64,000 bases of DNA from Paenibacillus wynnii (GTDB lineage: Bacteria > Bacillota > Bacilli > Paenibacillales > Paenibacillaceae). Below the pieces are notes generated by a model, which saw nothing but the letters and a program-made list of their open reading frames with translations, did not search any database and had not been told where the DNA came from. This document shows positions 44,884-53,982 of this stretch, piece by piece. The stretch spans positions 24,492-88,491 of the forward strand of contig NZ_JAUSTK010000021.1 of the NCBI RefSeq assembly GCF_030812855.1. Direction: 5' to 3'. Within the stretch, counting starts at the first letter, position 1. The number at the start of each line of letters is the position of its first letter. The position numbers and the translations under genes are program-made.

Positions 44884-45842
44884 GTTAGACAAATACACAT
44901 TATCCACGTACACAGAAGCTTGACCGGAGGAATTACTGGCATCGACAAATTGGATTCAATACTCTCTGATATCGGCGGCATTGACTGCTGTCAAGTCTAA
45001 CGTCAGGTCGATGGTTCCACTCTTGCCTATGGTCGCCCAACCGCTATCCGTAAACGTATAGGCGCTTCCATGTTTGAAGTATAATTTCACGCCTAATCCC
45101 GTACCATATCCCCCCCAACTCGGATCTATGTACTGTTGCCTTCAATTTAGTATGTCCTGAGAAATTCGCGTTGACGATTTTTGAAACGGTATGCTGGGAG
45201 TTGGCAGTCATCGCAATATCCACTTGCAGGGAGTAAGTGTTCTTGGAACTCCAGGCTGTGGTTGACCAAGGGCCACCAACAATATTGGAACCTGTCCACC
45301 CATCCGTACCCGATTCAAAATCTGCGTAGGCACTGGATGTTGTTCCTCCACCGGTGAAGCCGCTAAAATATTGTTTCAGCCACTGCAGCGGCGGACGTTC
45401 CGTTCTGTCGGTATTCAGCAAATGAGTGTTGGATATCCATGTCTGACCTTGAATGTAGCCCCAGAGTGTCACGCCTTTAACAGCTGAATTCTCCCACAGA
45501 ACAGGGAATTTCTCCTTATATATGGCTAGCTGTGTACTATCGTCGCCAGTTATATCCAGTTCGGACACGTAAATAGGAAAACCAGAGTTGGGGACATCTT
45601 ATTCAACACGGTATTCATTGTAGCTGTAGTTACAGTGTCCATATTGAACTGATGGCAATGAATTCCGATGCCGTCAATCAGTCCTCTGGTCTTCGTCACC
45701 GCCAATCGCATTGCAGTAGGACGGCTTGGCATGCAACGGTTCATTCACTACATCAACGAATGCGGACTTGGAATATCATTGTCCTGCAGCAGTAATCCAC
45801 GCAGTAACCCTCCTGATTTTTCGTAAGATCACAAGCCCCAAC
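44884..45842 (-). pseudogene. GH10 endo-1,4-beta-xylanase with CBM, decayed
   Basis: Pieces in shifting frames spell a GH10 xylanase: FVDVVNEPLHAKPSYCNA (acid/base Glu), then DGIGIHCHQFN, IYVSELDITGDDS (nucleophile Glu) and VKGVTLWGYIQGQTWIS, with LQWLKQYF at the domain end. A carbohydrate-binding module follows (FESGTDGWTGSN...), ending near VYVDNVYLSN. At least two frameshifts and a stop break it, and the N-terminal half of the barrel is missing. It lies directly after the GH43 gene, so both once formed a xylan-degrading operon. Confidence 0.85.
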
Positions 45843-45844
45843 CG

Positions 45845-47749
45845 TTAATTGTATTCTATATAATCCACATAAGCATCCCAGGCCCCGTTATCGGTGGTTA
45901 CGATTAGTTTTACCTCCTGACTTCCGGTGGCATGGGTGAGATTAGACAAGGTTTGGACTGTCGGCGTAGTTCCGGTGAAGTAAAAGGAACCGACTGTCGT
46001 GCCTCCGATTTGCAAATCTACTCTGGCGGTGCTGGTGTTATTCGAAGCCCCCCGGACTGAAATACTATGGGTCGGGTTGGCAAAATATTGATTGTATGCA
46101 GAATAATCATTATTGGCGTATAAAGCGACCCCATTGAAAGGAGTACTGATAATTCCGGCGTAGGTACCGCTAAGGGTCATATTCTCAGCTTCAACCCTTG
46201 TTCCGGTGGAAGCCGTATTGGCTGTAAACTGCCAGTAATCGAAATTAAACAGGTTGCTGGTGCCTGATCCGGTGAACACTAGGAACAGCTTGTGAACTCC
46301 CGTGGTGTTGCTGACCGTGGTTTCTACTTCATGCCATGTTTGTGTTCCCCCAGTAGAAGGGACATTAAGCGTTCCAACGAGCTTACCCGTTGTACTGTCC
46401 AGCCGGATTTCTATTTTGCCGCCTACGGTGGAAGCCACATTCGCTTTGAACGTCTTGGCTCCGCTGGAACCGAAGTCCGCATTGCCTACAGCAACCCAGT
46501 CTCCATTGTTAATACTGGTTACATCCATATTGCTTGTCGGTCCGCCGGCAGCCTGAGTAGCCTCGGTTGCAATGCCTGCATTCCAGCCGATGGTTTCAGC
46601 TTCGACCCTGATGTATGGATTAAGATTGGCAATCTGGGCGATGCCCGCCATGTCTCCCTGAACCTCTTGGATAGTTCCATCGGAATTATGCACGAGCTTA
46701 TTAATATGCGGGGACCGGTAACCTTTTCCATCTCCCAGTTGCGCCTTGCTGACAGTCTGGGCATGGTACACGACATACCATTGGTTATTAAAGTTGAATA
46801 CCGCATGGTGATTATTCCCGCCGACTCCAAAGAAGGTATATGGATTTTTCAGAAAATGTCCAGTATACGTAAAAGGGCCCGTAGGACTGCTGCTCACCAT
46901 ATATCCGATTTCACCTGCCGGGTAGGCTGACGGATGCGTGCCGGAGAAATTGATGCAATAAGAGTAATAGTATTTGCCGTTGTACTTGTGAATTCCTGAA
47001 TCTTCAAACATGTAAGGCGCATCGATTGTGGTTGCGCTTCCAACAATGCTGGTCATATCTGTACCTAATTTTAACACTCGTGCTGTTTTGGGATTGGCAA
47101 TGGATGCTGCATCCGAGGTATTGGGTATGCCTCCCCCACAATACAGATATCCGGTACCGTCATCGTCCACCAATACTGCGGGGTCAAACAGCCATGTCAC
47201 TCCGGACATTCCGGCTGTGCTGGTAGTAACAAGCGCTTTGCCGAGCGGATCTATCCATGGTCCAAGCGGAGAGTTAGCGGTTAACACGCCAATTCCTGAG
47301 GCTCCATTTGCAAAATACAGGAAGAACTTATCTACGCCATTGATCTTTTTCGTTGCCACTGAAGGTGCCCATGAGAGGGAGGCCCATTTGGCAATACCGG
47401 CTCCATTATTGGAATTATTGGCTCCTGCGACCGGAATGGCACCATGGTCTGTCCAGTTCACCATATCTGCTGACGAGATGACATTGATTTTATTCAGCGC
47501 GCTGAAGTCATTATCTTTAATTGACCCGTCGCTGTTATAAACATACGCATCGCTAGACATATACACATAGACTCTTCCGTTATAGGTTAATGCAAAAGGA
47601 TCGGCTCCCAGTTTATGGTCCATCAGCGGATTGGAATTCCCCGGAAGTTTTGCAGTTGCACTATTCGCAGCATACACAGACATCATGGGCAGACAGCCCA
47701 GCAATAAGGCAAACGTTAATACAAAAACCGAGAGCTTTTTTAACATCAA
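45845..47749 (-). CDS. GH43 arabinoxylan-active hydrolase with CBM6 and CBM36-like modules
   Basis: 634 residues. Signal peptide to about residue 27 (ending SVYAANS). GH43 five-blade propeller: base Asp in LGADPFALTYNG, Asp in WLFDPAVLVDDDG, acid Glu in YMFEDSGIHKYNGKYY. A CBM6 (about 385-510) starts IRVEAETIGWN and ends FNFDYWQF. A last module (about 520-634) starts RVEAENMTLSG and ends DAYVDYIEYN, like the calcium-dependent CBM36 of Paenibacillus polymyxa Xyn43A. The enzyme is secreted and probably removes arabinose side chains from, or cleaves, xylan. The gene looks intact, unlike its GH10 neighbour. Confidence 0.92.
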   Translation of the reverse strand: MMLKKLSVFVLTFALLLGCLPMMSVYAANSATAKLPGNSNPLMDHKLGADPFALTYNGRVYVYMSSDAYVYNSDGSIKDNDFSALNKINVISSADMVNWTDHGAIPVAGANNSNNGAGIAKWASLSWAPSVATKKINGVDKFFLYFANGASGIGVLTANSPLGPWIDPLGKALVTTSTAGMSGVTWLFDPAVLVDDDGTGYLYCGGGIPNTSDAASIANPKTARVLKLGTDMTSIVGSATTIDAPYMFEDSGIHKYNGKYYYSYCINFSGTHPSAYPAGEIGYMVSSSPTGPFTYTGHFLKNPYTFFGVGGNNHHAVFNFNNQWYVVYHAQTVSKAQLGDGKGYRSPHINKLVHNSDGTIQEVQGDMAGIAQIANLNPYIRVEAETIGWNAGIATEATQAAGGPTSNMDVTSINNGDWVAVGNADFGSSGAKTFKANVASTVGGKIEIRLDSTTGKLVGTLNVPSTGGTQTWHEVETTVSNTTGVHKLFLVFTGSGTSNLFNFDYWQFTANTASTGTRVEAENMTLSGTYAGIISTPFNGVALYANNDYSAYNQYFANPTHSISVRGASNNTSTARVDLQIGGTTVGSFYFTGTTPTVQTLSNLTHATGSQEVKLIVTTDNGAWDAYVDYIEYN

Positions 47750-49129
47750 TATACCTCCATAATATTAATTGTAATCGTCTCCGAAGATATGATAAAAAAC
47801 TCAGCAGGTACTCCGCTCTCCTTTCGACATGGATAATATACATAATTCTTCTAATAAATGTTATTCGAGATCATCTTATTATAGTTGTCACGCTGAAACA
47901 ATGTAGTTTCTTGTTTAAAAAGTTTAATTTTTTTTGCATTTTCCTGCCAAAAAAAGAAGCCGACGTAAAAGCGCCTGGCTGCTCTCCTCTGCTTCTATAT
48001 GGTGCGTAAGTCAATGGCTAATCGATAATCTCCTTAGTATACGGAATCATGTACTGTAATATCTTCCGTGTTTCAAAAAGCATCTTTTGACTTGATCACG
48101 CTATTTGTGCGGTCCACCCTTGATTGGAAGAACATCGAACAGAAGCCGTCGGAATCCTCCATTCCGCCAAGCTTGCCGCTAAAAAAGCGGCCGACGAAAA
48201 GATTTGACTAGCTAATGCTCTAGTACGTGGAACAAAAGAAATAGGCCGATAAACAGTTGGCGGTTGATATGTAGCATACATTGCGCGGCCATAACTACAG
48301 CAACCGAATGTGCATCATAATCGACACCGAGAATGTCGAATTAATCGGCAACCAAGGCTTATACTGCTGGGACGTATGGCTTGGGACGCACTCGAGCAAC
48401 AGTCCTCAAGACGGTCTTATAATACTATTTATGATCCAGAAAAAAGGTGCCTGCACGATGACAATTTCGAGCAGGATGCGCAATATCTTGTTCAGCACCT
48501 TGTGAGGGATAAAATGAAGGGAACTACGTGGGGGTCATATGATCAGTTATCGAATAACAACTAAATTCTAGGATAATAATTTCATGTTCAATGTATTATA
48601 ACGACGCCCGATCAAAAGGTGAACTTCAAAATCAATAACACAATTTGCAATTGATTATGAATTGCTAAACATCAAAAAGTCTCGTTTGAACCACCCACTG
48701 CTTCTAGCGGCAAAAGATATGTTCTGGTCCTTTTACATGTGAGCTTCTACCAAATGACACAAATCTGCCTACATTATATTTCCCCTACGAATCACTTCTT
48801 CATCAAGTCAAGCCCCACATATTCACAGGAGTAGTAATTCCCAATCGTTTACAATCATCAGTTTTTTCTTTTAAAGCATGGGTGATACGTATTGGTTACA
48901 AATCCACAACGTCTTTAAAATAAAATTGATCTTAATTTTTCATATGGACAGCTTCTCTGAAGCGCTTATTTCAAGTTGTAAGCTGCCCTGTTCTCTACAA
49001 CTGTTGATTGTCGCTAGTTTTAACACTGCCTCGTAATCTTGTGGATTTGGACACACGGTTTCAACTCTGAAAAGATAGCACCTACGATCCATGTATCATT
49101 TTTGCTATTGCTTCTTGGTGGTATAGTTT
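47750..49129. other. Long stretch without a supported gene
   Basis: About 1.4 kb. Contains the promoter region of the GH43 gene, a solo IS end at 48755, and short frames with no ribosome site. A frame near 48281-48420 and one at 48096-48281 (- strand) do not resemble known families. It looks like degraded DNA. Confidence 0.4.
48755..48775 (+). repeat. Solo insertion-sequence end (copy E)
   Basis: TGACACAAATCTGCCTACAT, close to the dispersed word at 11147, 16256 and 25734. Single copy with no transposase nearby. Confidence 0.5.
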
Positions 49130-49316
49130 GGGATATACATATGTGAAGCAACCTGCTCCAGTGAATGATCTTTCAGATAGTTGTCCTCCAGAGAATCAAA
49201 GAACCTCTTCAGTAATGGATTGAAGTTCCCGTAGACCTCCATGGAACCCAGTGGTATACATTATCGAGTGCTAGCGGCTCATCATCGACAAGCAAGACCG
49301 AAATTAATGAACTCAT
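49130..49316 (-). pseudogene. YesN/AraC-type response regulator, internal deletion
   Basis: The ATG at 49316 begins SLISVLLVDDEPLALDNVY, the start of a receiver domain. A few dozen bases later another frame reads FFDSLEDNYLKDHSLEQVAS, then HMYIPNY, the AraC helix-turn-helix. Most of the receiver and the linker are deleted. Such regulators often control polysaccharide uptake, which would fit the xylan locus nearby. Confidence 0.55.
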
Positions 49317-49634
49317 TGTAATAGTTCCCCCATTCCTGCCGAATTCCTGATATATATGCATGTATAGCAGAATTTGAAGACTCTGTTAATGGTAAGGGTA
49401 CGAATCCTTCCCATTATGTGTTGCCGAAATTAATCCTCTGTCTACAAGCTGCCCAACATAAGCATGAATCTTTCAAATCAGGTTAAAAGCCGTAGTGGTA
49501 ATATCAACGCGTCGATCATAGTAAGTAATATTAAATGTAAATAGCTAGAATGAAAATGCCTAGAAAAATCAATGCATAGTCCCCCGTTCTCCTGAATTAG
49601 TGTTAATATGATCATTTGAACCCATTATTATGTA

Positions 49635-49661
49635 ACGGGTTGGTACCTTAGGCATACTATG
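49635..49661 (+). promoter_or_regulatory. Possible sigma-K-type promoter
   Basis: AC at 49635-49636, a 16-base spacer, then CATACTATG at 49653-49661. It fits the mother-cell sigma-K pattern (AC, 16-17, CATAnnnTA) with one deviation and lies about 30 bases before the Sm-like gene. Confidence 0.35.
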
Positions 49662-49692
49662 TATTACTTTATACAGGAAGGTAGTGCGAATT

Positions 49693-50001
49693 ATGGGTTT
49701 ACAAATGGGGCCACAGCAACGAGTCCTGTATCATGCGGACAATAATTATGTCCAAAGTTTGAGAACCGTCAGACATCATTTACATGAAATCTGTAGACAA
49801 CATGCAAATCAGTGGGTTCGAGTAGAAACATTAGATGGTCAAGTCGTCACCGGAAGAATTATAGGCTGCGACCGGGGTCTAATTCATTTGGCCACACGGA
49901 ATTATGGAGGACAACGCGCTTTCTTTGGAAGTCCTACCGATGAAGCGATTCTTACCCTTGTTCTGTATGAGTTACTGGTTATAACGCTCCTATACACTTA
50001 G
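49693..50001 (+). CDS. Small Sm-like (LSm-fold) protein, probably sporulation-related
   Basis: About 102 residues. The central part WVRVETLDGQVVTGRIIGCD, then RGLIHLATRN, is a compact beta-barrel pattern like Sm/Hfq or spore-coat-associated small proteins of Bacillales. The C-terminus is hydrophobic (ILTLVLYELLVITLLY). The ATG at 49693 follows AGGAAGGT. A strong terminator follows. The possible sigma-K promoter and the YjcZ-like gene on the other side suggest expression during sporulation. No named family is assigned. Confidence 0.6.
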   Translation: MGLQMGPQQRVLYHADNNYVQSLRTVRHHLHEICRQHANQWVRVETLDGQVVTGRIIGCDRGLIHLATRNYGGQRAFFGSPTDEAILTLVLYELLVITLLYT

Positions 50002-50009
50002 CAAGCGAA

Positions 50010-50044
50010 AGAGAGCCTACAACCGTGTAGACTCTCTTTTTTTT
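50010..50044 (+). terminator. Terminator of the Sm-like gene
   Basis: AGAGAG / CTCTCT outer stem with CTAC / GTAG inside and eight T after it. It ends only 13 bases before the stop of the converging small gene. Confidence 0.85.
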
Positions 50045-50056
50045 CAACTTCTTCAA

Positions 50057-50155
50057 CTAAAATGTTTTCAGAATAATCACTAACAGAATATAAAGTACCA
50101 GAATTGTAGTAGTTGAAGTGAAAATACCACCCCCATTGTTTCCACATTCGCTCAT
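50057..50155 (-). CDS. YjcZ-like small sporulation membrane protein
   Basis: 32 residues: a Gly-rich start (SECGNNGGGIFTS) followed by one hydrophobic segment ILVLYILLVIILKTF. This is the layout of the YjcZ family of tiny spore-associated proteins. AAAGGGGG lies 6-7 bases before the ATG. It converges with the Sm-like gene. The call rests on layout and length. Confidence 0.6.
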   Translation of the reverse strand: MSECGNNGGGIFTSTTTILVLYILLVIILKTF

Positions 50156-50300
50156 TTGCTTTACCCCCTTTGCATCAACATCATACAGATCCATGATATG
50201 CACTTCCCCCTATCTCTGTATGGACTATTGTCCTAAAGCTTGAAATCTTGGTTCCACCAGAAAACATAGGTATGTACAAATTCCCCTTCCTAACACAACA

Positions 50301-50325
50301 AAATCCCCCGAATCACGGGGGATTT
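50301..50325. terminator. Bidirectional terminator
   Basis: Perfect 10-bp stem AAATCCCCCG / CGGGGGATTT with a 5-base loop. It lies about 125 bases beyond the alcohol dehydrogenase stop codon on the - strand. Confidence 0.75.
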
Positions 50326-50451
50326 ATTGTGTAAATATTTCGACCAAATATTGTATTATTAATTACAAAAATAGATCGAGCATTTGTTATATAGCCCTGT
50401 TAAAACTCGCGCGCCTAGGCGTGCTCTAATTATCTATGCCATGATGAATCG

Positions 50452-51501
50452 TTATTCATTCCCCATCGTGCTGATGTCAATCACAAAGCGATACCGGACA
50501 TCTGATGCCAGTACGCGCTCCCAGGCTTCATCAATCACATTAGCGTTGATAACCTCAATTTCAGGGGCAATGCCGTGTTCGGCACAGAAATCAAGCATTT
50601 CCTGCGTTTCGCGAATTCCGCCAATCATCGATCCGGCAAACGTCCGACGGTGACCGATAAGTGAGAATACGTTTACTGATAATGGCTCAGCAGGAGCACC
50701 AACATTCACTAGTGTACCGTCCAGCGCCAGCAACGAAAGGTAGGCACTAATATCAATCTTAGCACTCACTGTATTCACAATGAGGTCGAAGGAACCAGCC
50801 AATTGCTTAAACGTCTCCGGATCACTTGTGGCATAATAATGGTCCGCGCCAAGCTTCAAACCGTCTTCTTTCTTCTTCAATGATTGTGATAATACCGTAA
50901 CCTCTGCTCCCATGGCATGTGCGATCTTAACACCTAAGTGTCCAAGTCCGCCTAGTCCAACAACAGCGATCTTTTTGCCAGGTGCTGCTCCCCAGTGGCG
51001 CAGCGGTGAGTACGTCGTGATACCGGCACAGAGCAGCGGAGCTGCCGCGTCTAATTCAATACCATCCGGAATTCGAACAACAAAATCCTCGGTTACGACG
51101 ATGTGTGTGGAATAACCACCCTGCGTATATTGTCCATATCTGTCCATAGCACCATAAGTACCTGTCATTCCATTGAGGCAATACTGCTCTTCTCCCTTAT
51201 GGCAGTTAGCACACTCTCCGCAGGAGTCGACCATACAGCCTACCCCTACACGGTCACCAACGACATACTTTGTGACCCCCGAACCAACCTTAGCGACAAT
51301 GCCGGCGATTTCGTGTCCTGGAACCAGAGGGTATTTTACCGGCCCCCATTCACCGCGAGCTGTGTGAATGTCAGAGTGACAAATCCCGGCGTATTTAATC
51401 TCAATAAGGAGATCATGCGTTTGGATCTCTCTCCGCTCAATCGTGGTCAGTTTGAATGGACCTTCTGAACTAAATGAAGCACGTGCATTTACTTTAATCA
51501 T
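50452..51501 (-). CDS. adhA: Zinc-dependent alcohol/aldehyde dehydrogenase (AdhA/YahK-type)
   Basis: 349 residues of the medium-chain dehydrogenase/cinnamyl-alcohol type. Catalytic zinc ligands are in YAGICHSDIH and VPGHEIAG. The structural zinc lobe is CGECANCHKGEEQYC, and VVGLGGLGHLGVKIA is the NADP fold. These enzymes reduce or oxidise aldehydes. A divergent MerR regulator lies upstream, matching the adhR-adhA pair of Bacillus subtilis, where expression responds to formaldehyde and methylglyoxal. A relic of an alpha/beta hydrolase sits in its leader. Confidence 0.88.
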   Translation of the reverse strand: MIKVNARASFSSEGPFKLTTIERREIQTHDLLIEIKYAGICHSDIHTARGEWGPVKYPLVPGHEIAGIVAKVGSGVTKYVVGDRVGVGCMVDSCGECANCHKGEEQYCLNGMTGTYGAMDRYGQYTQGGYSTHIVVTEDFVVRIPDGIELDAAAPLLCAGITTYSPLRHWGAAPGKKIAVVGLGGLGHLGVKIAHAMGAEVTVLSQSLKKKEDGLKLGADHYYATSDPETFKQLAGSFDLIVNTVSAKIDISAYLSLLALDGTLVNVGAPAEPLSVNVFSLIGHRRTFAGSMIGGIRETQEMLDFCAEHGIAPEIEVINANVIDEAWERVLASDVRYRFVIDISTMGNE

Positions 51502-51537
51502 TTGTAGTACCTCCGCAATTCTAATTTGTGTGAATGG

Positions 51538-51684
51538 TTATGTGCTTTGACAGCAACTATATAATTTCTCAGTAATAGAGCTAAGACCCCTACTTTCTCC
51601 GGTATAAGATTCATCAAATGCGACAGATAGAAATCCGCGCTCTGCAATTGCTTGCGCATAAATTCCTGCACCTTGTTCCTTAAC
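51538..51684 (-). pseudogene. Alpha/beta hydrolase fragment in the adhA leader
   Basis: An open frame reads VKEQGAGIYAQAIAERGFLS, then VAFDESYTGES, the N-terminal part of a DltE-type alpha/beta hydrolase. It ends at a stop after 48 codons. GGAGGAATATA lies just upstream but no start codon is present. It is transcribed from the MerR-type promoter before adhA. Confidence 0.6.
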
Positions 51685-51745
51685 TATATTCCTCCATTCA
51701 ATTATAAAATTGTTTGTGTTAAACTGTAATTAATGAGTTCTAAAT

Positions 51746-51776
51746 AAATGTACAACTTAAAGTTAACTTTAAGTCA
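51746..51776 (-). promoter_or_regulatory. MerR-type promoter and operator between adhR and adhA
   Basis: On the - strand TTGACT (51771-51776) and TACATT (51746-51751) are 19 bases apart. A perfect 20-bp palindrome (51754-51773, ACTTAAAGTT / AACTTTAAGT) lies across the spacer. The overlong spacer with a palindrome is the signature of MerR-activated promoters. Confidence 0.85.
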
Positions 51777-51811
51777 ATGCTTTTTTAATATTTTTTTTTG
51801 GAGGAGATAGA

Positions 51812-52249
51812 ATGATTTATACAGTTGGTGAGGTGGCAAAACAACTTGATGTTGCTGCTTCAACTTTGAGATATTATGATAAAGAGGGATTACTTCCATT
51901 CTTAGAACGATCCGGCGGTGGTATGCGTGTGTTTAAAGATGAAGACTTATCATGGCTAAAAATTATTGAATGTCTAAAAAAAACAGGCATGCCTATCAAA
52001 GAAATAAAACATTTTATGGATTGTTGCACGGAGGGTGATTCTACGATAGATGAGCGTTTATCCATCATGGAATTGCAGCGGGATGCTGTGATAAAGCAGA
52101 TGACAGAAATGCAAGAGATGCTAGATATGTTAAATTACAAAAGTTGGTATTATGAAACAGCAAAAAAAGCTGGAACATGCGCTATTCACGATAAAATACC
52201 AATAGAGAATGTTCCCGAAAAATATCATAAATATTTACAAAATAAATAA
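51812..52249 (+). CDS. adhR: MerR-family regulator, AdhR-like
   Basis: 145 residues. The N-terminal MerR helix-turn-helix reads YTVGEVAKQLDVAASTLRYY and DKEGLLPFLERSGGGMRVF. Cys54 in IIECLKKTGMP lies where the redox/aldehyde-sensing Cys52 of B. subtilis AdhR lies. A coiled dimer helix follows, then YETAKKAGTCAIHD. GGAGG lies 7 bases before the ATG. It is divergent from adhA and probably senses reactive aldehydes. The end overlaps a converging cupin relic. Confidence 0.85.
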   Translation: MIYTVGEVAKQLDVAASTLRYYDKEGLLPFLERSGGGMRVFKDEDLSWLKIIECLKKTGMPIKEIKHFMDCCTEGDSTIDERLSIMELQRDAVIKQMTEMQEMLDMLNYKSWYYETAKKAGTCAIHDKIPIENVPEKYHKYLQNK

Positions 52250-52485
52250 TCATACTGCTCATCATTTACAGGTTCAAACCATTCATTTTCTGTTTTGCCT
52301 GGGTCACTTGCAGCTACTAAGTGAAGAAACCAGGAATCATCTGCTGCACCATGCCAATGTTTCACACCGGCCGGAATGTTTACAACGTCCCCTGCTTTTA
52401 ATCGTTGTGCGGGTTCCCCTTCAGCCTGATAATAACCTTCACCGGCAGTAACAAACAATAATTGCCCCCCTGCATCGAATTCTTA
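52225..52485 (-). pseudogene. Cupin-domain protein, 5' truncated
   Basis: The frame reads GGQLLFVTAGEGYYQ, then RLKAGDVVNIPAGVKHWHGA and SWFLHLVAAS, the second half of a small cupin of the type linked to carboxymuconolactone decarboxylases. GDVVNIPAGVKHWHG contains the metal-binding His pair. The first beta strands and the start are missing. Confidence 0.75.
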
Positions 52486-52494
52486 GATTTGCTC

Positions 52495-52749
52495 TCAGTT
52501 CCAGATGCGTTTAATCACTGCCTGATCTGTGTTCATAGTAAAAAGTCCTGATAAATCAAGGTTTTCTTGATTATCAGGACTAACTTTGTTGTGAAAAACT
52601 ATCTTTAAGGTTTCCACTAATAGTTCCTTGAATTTATGCATCAATTCCTGTGTGACGTCTTCATTAAACACCGCCAACTTTGCATCACTTGGAGCATGAA
52701 TCGCCAAATATAAAAATGTGAATAGGAAGAAGCTCTCAGATCGATTCAA
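52495..52749 (-). CDS. Hypothetical fragment after the Fur gene
   Basis: 84 codons from a TTG that overlaps the Fur stop by 4 bases. The middle reads FNEDVTQELMHKFKELLVET and looks like a helical domain of some larger protein. No family recognised and no clear ribosome site. It may be a relic fused by deletion to the cupin fragment. Confidence 0.25.
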   Translation of the reverse strand: MNRSESFFLFTFLYLAIHAPSDAKLAVFNEDVTQELMHKFKELLVETLKIVFHNKVSPDNQENLDLSGLFTMNTDQAVIKRIWN

Positions 52750-53249
52750 TGAGCACGTAATTTGTCATCATTGGTACAAGAACAATGAGCCCAAGTTAAG
52801 CGCTCAATGTCTGTATGCAAGCCAGTCTCGTGAATACCTTTAAAGATTAAAAGATGGTCTATCACTTGAAAATCATACTCTTGTTCTAAACGTTTCTTCA
52901 CTTCCGATAACCAATCTTCCTGTATCTTTTCTACATTTCCGCATGTTGCGCATAATAGGTAATGATTTATGTACTCATCACCGCGAAAATAGAAACGAGT
53001 CACTCCATCATCCATATTTATTTTTAACACGATATCTATTTCGGCTAAAAGCTCCAAGGTCCTGTACACAGTCGCCCGGGCAATCTTGGAGGATAATTTT
53101 CGCAGATAATTGAAGACATCCTCTGCACTGGGACGGCGGAATTCATGCTCTAGTAATGCCCGGACAACGGTTTCCCGATGCTTGGTAAACCTGTAGCTTT
53201 TGCTTGTCATTTGCCTGCTTATTTGCTCGACCTTATCAACAATATTCAT
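52746..53249 (-). CDS. Fur-family metalloregulator
   Basis: 167 residues. The winged helix is YRFTKHRETVVRALLEHEFR, then SAEDVFNYLRK and ARATVYRTLELLAEIDIV. The dimer domain has FYFRGDEYINHYLLCATCGN with one CxxC and a C-terminal HCSC in place of the second. AAGGAGG lies upstream. It is the last gene of the iron-uptake locus, 32 bases after the ABC ATPase gene, and probably controls it through the Fur box at 59762. It could be Fur itself or a PerR/Zur paralogue; context favours iron. Confidence 0.85.
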   Translation of the reverse strand: MNIVDKVEQISRQMTSKSYRFTKHRETVVRALLEHEFRRPSAEDVFNYLRKLSSKIARATVYRTLELLAEIDIVLKINMDDGVTRFYFRGDEYINHYLLCATCGNVEKIQEDWLSEVKKRLEQEYDFQVIDHLLIFKGIHETGLHTDIERLTWAHCSCTNDDKLRAH

Positions 53250-53281
53250 TGAATGACAGCCTCCTTCTGTCCATCAGGATA

Positions 53282-53962
53282 CTATGCAAAATTTCCGATT
53301 TTATTTGGCGTGCGAATCTCCTTGATGATCCCGTGTTCCAGCCGGATTTGCCGTTCGGCCAGTTCACCCACCTCAGGCGCATGCGTGACCATAATGATCG
53401 TGTGTCCTTCTCTATGCAGCTCCTGGAATAGCTCCAGCACAATTTTCTCATTAGATTCGTCCAGATTCCCTGTAGGCTCATCAGCCAGAATCAGCGCCGG
53501 GTAGTTGATCAGTGCTCTGGCTATACATACCCGCTGCTGTTCCCCGCCAGACAACTGCCGGGGTAAATGCCGGGCCCGGCCCTCCAGGCCTACTCTGGCC
53601 AGTGCCGCAGCTGCTTCTTTCTCATCAGGCATACTGTGATAATACTGGGCAACCATTACATTCTCTAGTGCCGTAAGGTGAGGGATCAGATGGAACTGCT
53701 GGAATACCAGTCCGATTTTATCTTTACGGATTTCCGTCAGTTTCCTGGAACTCATCGAGCTGGTGGCAATCCCGTCAATCTTCACCTGACCGCTGCTTGG
53801 TTTGTCCATGAGTCCGATCATATTGAGCATCGTACTCTTTCCCGAACCGGAGGATCCCATGATCGACAGCCATTCTCCTGGCTCCACAGAAAATGTGATG
53901 TCCCTCAAGGCATGTAAACTGCCATATTTCTTGCTCATTCCGGAGATTTCCAGAATACTCAT
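53282..53962 (-). CDS. ABC transporter ATPase (LolD/MacB type) of the iron locus
   Basis: 226 residues with Walker A GSSGSGKST, signature RQLSGGEQQRV and Walker B LILADEPTGNLDESN. This subfamily drives FtsX-type permeases that act mechanically across the membrane, not as solute channels. It pairs with the two permeases upstream and corresponds to the FetF/Cj1663 subunit. Confidence 0.92.
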   Translation of the reverse strand: MSILEISGMSKKYGSLHALRDITFSVEPGEWLSIMGSSGSGKSTMLNMIGLMDKPSSGQVKIDGIATSSMSSRKLTEIRKDKIGLVFQQFHLIPHLTALENVMVAQYYHSMPDEKEAAAALARVGLEGRARHLPRQLSGGEQQRVCIARALINYPALILADEPTGNLDESNEKIVLELFQELHREGHTIIMVTHAPEVGELAERQIRLEHGIIKEIRTPNKIGNFA

Positions 53963-53982
53963 TGTCCATACCCCTTTCTGTC

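Noticed and set aside
46292..46930. 212-codon + strand frame opposite the GH43 gene
   Set aside because: It is an antisense shadow of a clear secreted GH43-CBM protein.
48096..48281. 61-codon - strand frame
   Set aside because: No ribosome site, low-complexity composition, no family; probably relic DNA.
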